A stretch of DNA of 6,974 bases, taken from NCBI GenBank assembly GCA_017613485.1, contig JAGADS010000143.1:1-6974 (forward strand). The letters are read 5' to 3'. Within the stretch, counting starts at the first letter, position 1. Each line of letters opens with the position of its first letter. Below are positions 6,686 through 6,974 of this stretch, one piece after another. A program made the position numbers and the translations under genes. Source of the DNA: Treponema sp. Lineage in GTDB: Bacteria > Spirochaetota > Spirochaetia > Treponematales > Treponemataceae. The notes under the pieces were generated by a model, which saw only the letters and a program-made list of their open reading frames with translations, searched no databases and was not told where the DNA came from.

Positions 6686-6974
6686 ACGGCTAAGAAATTC
6701 ATCTGGGGCGACAGAATAGATAACGAGTCTGCTTTTTTCACACAGAAAAAGGGTTTGATAAATCATTCTAACATGCTGCTTTACAATACTTTTTCCCTCG
6801 TCTCGTTCATATTTATGTTTTCATTTTTCCTTATATCGCTCATTCCACCGGTACAGGACTTTACCATGCTGGCTGACAGACCTCACCGGCTGATTTACTT
6901 TTTTTCCTCAATTGTTTTTTTTGCATGCGTCATCTTTTCCATTGCCCTCCACAAAATCATAAGCAAGCTTCCAC
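6686..6974 (+). CDS. Membrane protein N-terminus, probable ACG start, cut by window edge
   Basis: Not recognised by family. At least 96 codons are open to the window end. The predicted N-terminus, reading ACG as Met, is MAKKFIWGDRIDNESAFF, a natural-looking short cytoplasmic start. Two hydrophobic segments follow: about residues 36-54 (FSLVSFIFMFSFFLISLIP) and about 69-88 (LIYFFSSIVFFACVIFSIAL), joined by a loop of about 15 residues. Basic residues after the second helix suggest a return to the cytoplasm. The layout would suit the membrane anchor of a signalling protein such as a GGDEF or kinase protein, but no catalytic domain is visible and this is a guess. Alternative starts in frame are TTG at 6755 and ATG at 6773; neither has a comparable ribosome-binding site, and the ATG would leave only a few residues before the first helix. 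The frame is open upstream only to a TAA at 6653, with no standard start between. Confidence 0.7.

Noticed and set aside
1..6974. CRISPR array, tRNA/rRNA genes, insertion sequence or phage remnant
   Set aside because: No regularly spaced direct repeats, cloverleaf, rRNA motif, transposase or integrase motif was seen on either strand.

Overview
The window looks like ordinary chromosome from a spirochaete, most likely a gut- or rumen-type Treponema. The evidence is protein resemblance: a threonyl-tRNA synthetase of about 585 residues that lacks the N-terminal TGS domain, an OmpA-family protein laid out like Treponema pallidum Tp0624, and moderate GC with AT-rich intergenic DNA. No rRNA, tRNA, CRISPR array, transposase or phage gene was seen. 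This taxonomic call is from recall and motif reading, not from a search.

Left part (1-2367, minus strand): a two-gene unit, thrS followed by nth (endonuclease III, cut by the left edge). The two share one base: the last A of the thrS stop is the first A of the nth start. The 225 bp between thrS and the next gene is a divergent intergenic region. It holds a compact cluster of inverted repeats (2425-2504) that would fold in the thrS leader RNA, a short AT-rich tandem repeat, and a TATAAT box placed so that the rightward gene would start as a leaderless mRNA.

Right part (2593-6622, plus strand): three genes. The first is a secreted MltD-type lytic transglycosylase with an acidic linker and one LysM domain. 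The second is a secreted two-module protein with an OmpA-type peptidoglycan-binding C-terminus. The third is a cytoplasmic alpha/beta-hydrolase-like protein of the Mbeg1/DUF2974 type. The first two suggest a cell-wall remodelling and anchoring locus. The third is translated directly after the OmpA gene (TAA-ATG, same frame) and its role is unknown. Between the first two genes lies a 60-bp bipartite palindromic repeat. It has been read into an artificially long N-terminus for the OmpA protein; the real start is at 4067.

Right edge (6628-6974): a near-consensus promoter and a perfect Shine-Dalgarno precede a membrane protein cut by the window end. The only open frame at the right distance begins with ACG rather than ATG, GTG or TTG. 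This is the oddest single observation in the window. I did not find an undescribed multi-gene system; most of the interest is in gene starts and small structured repeats.
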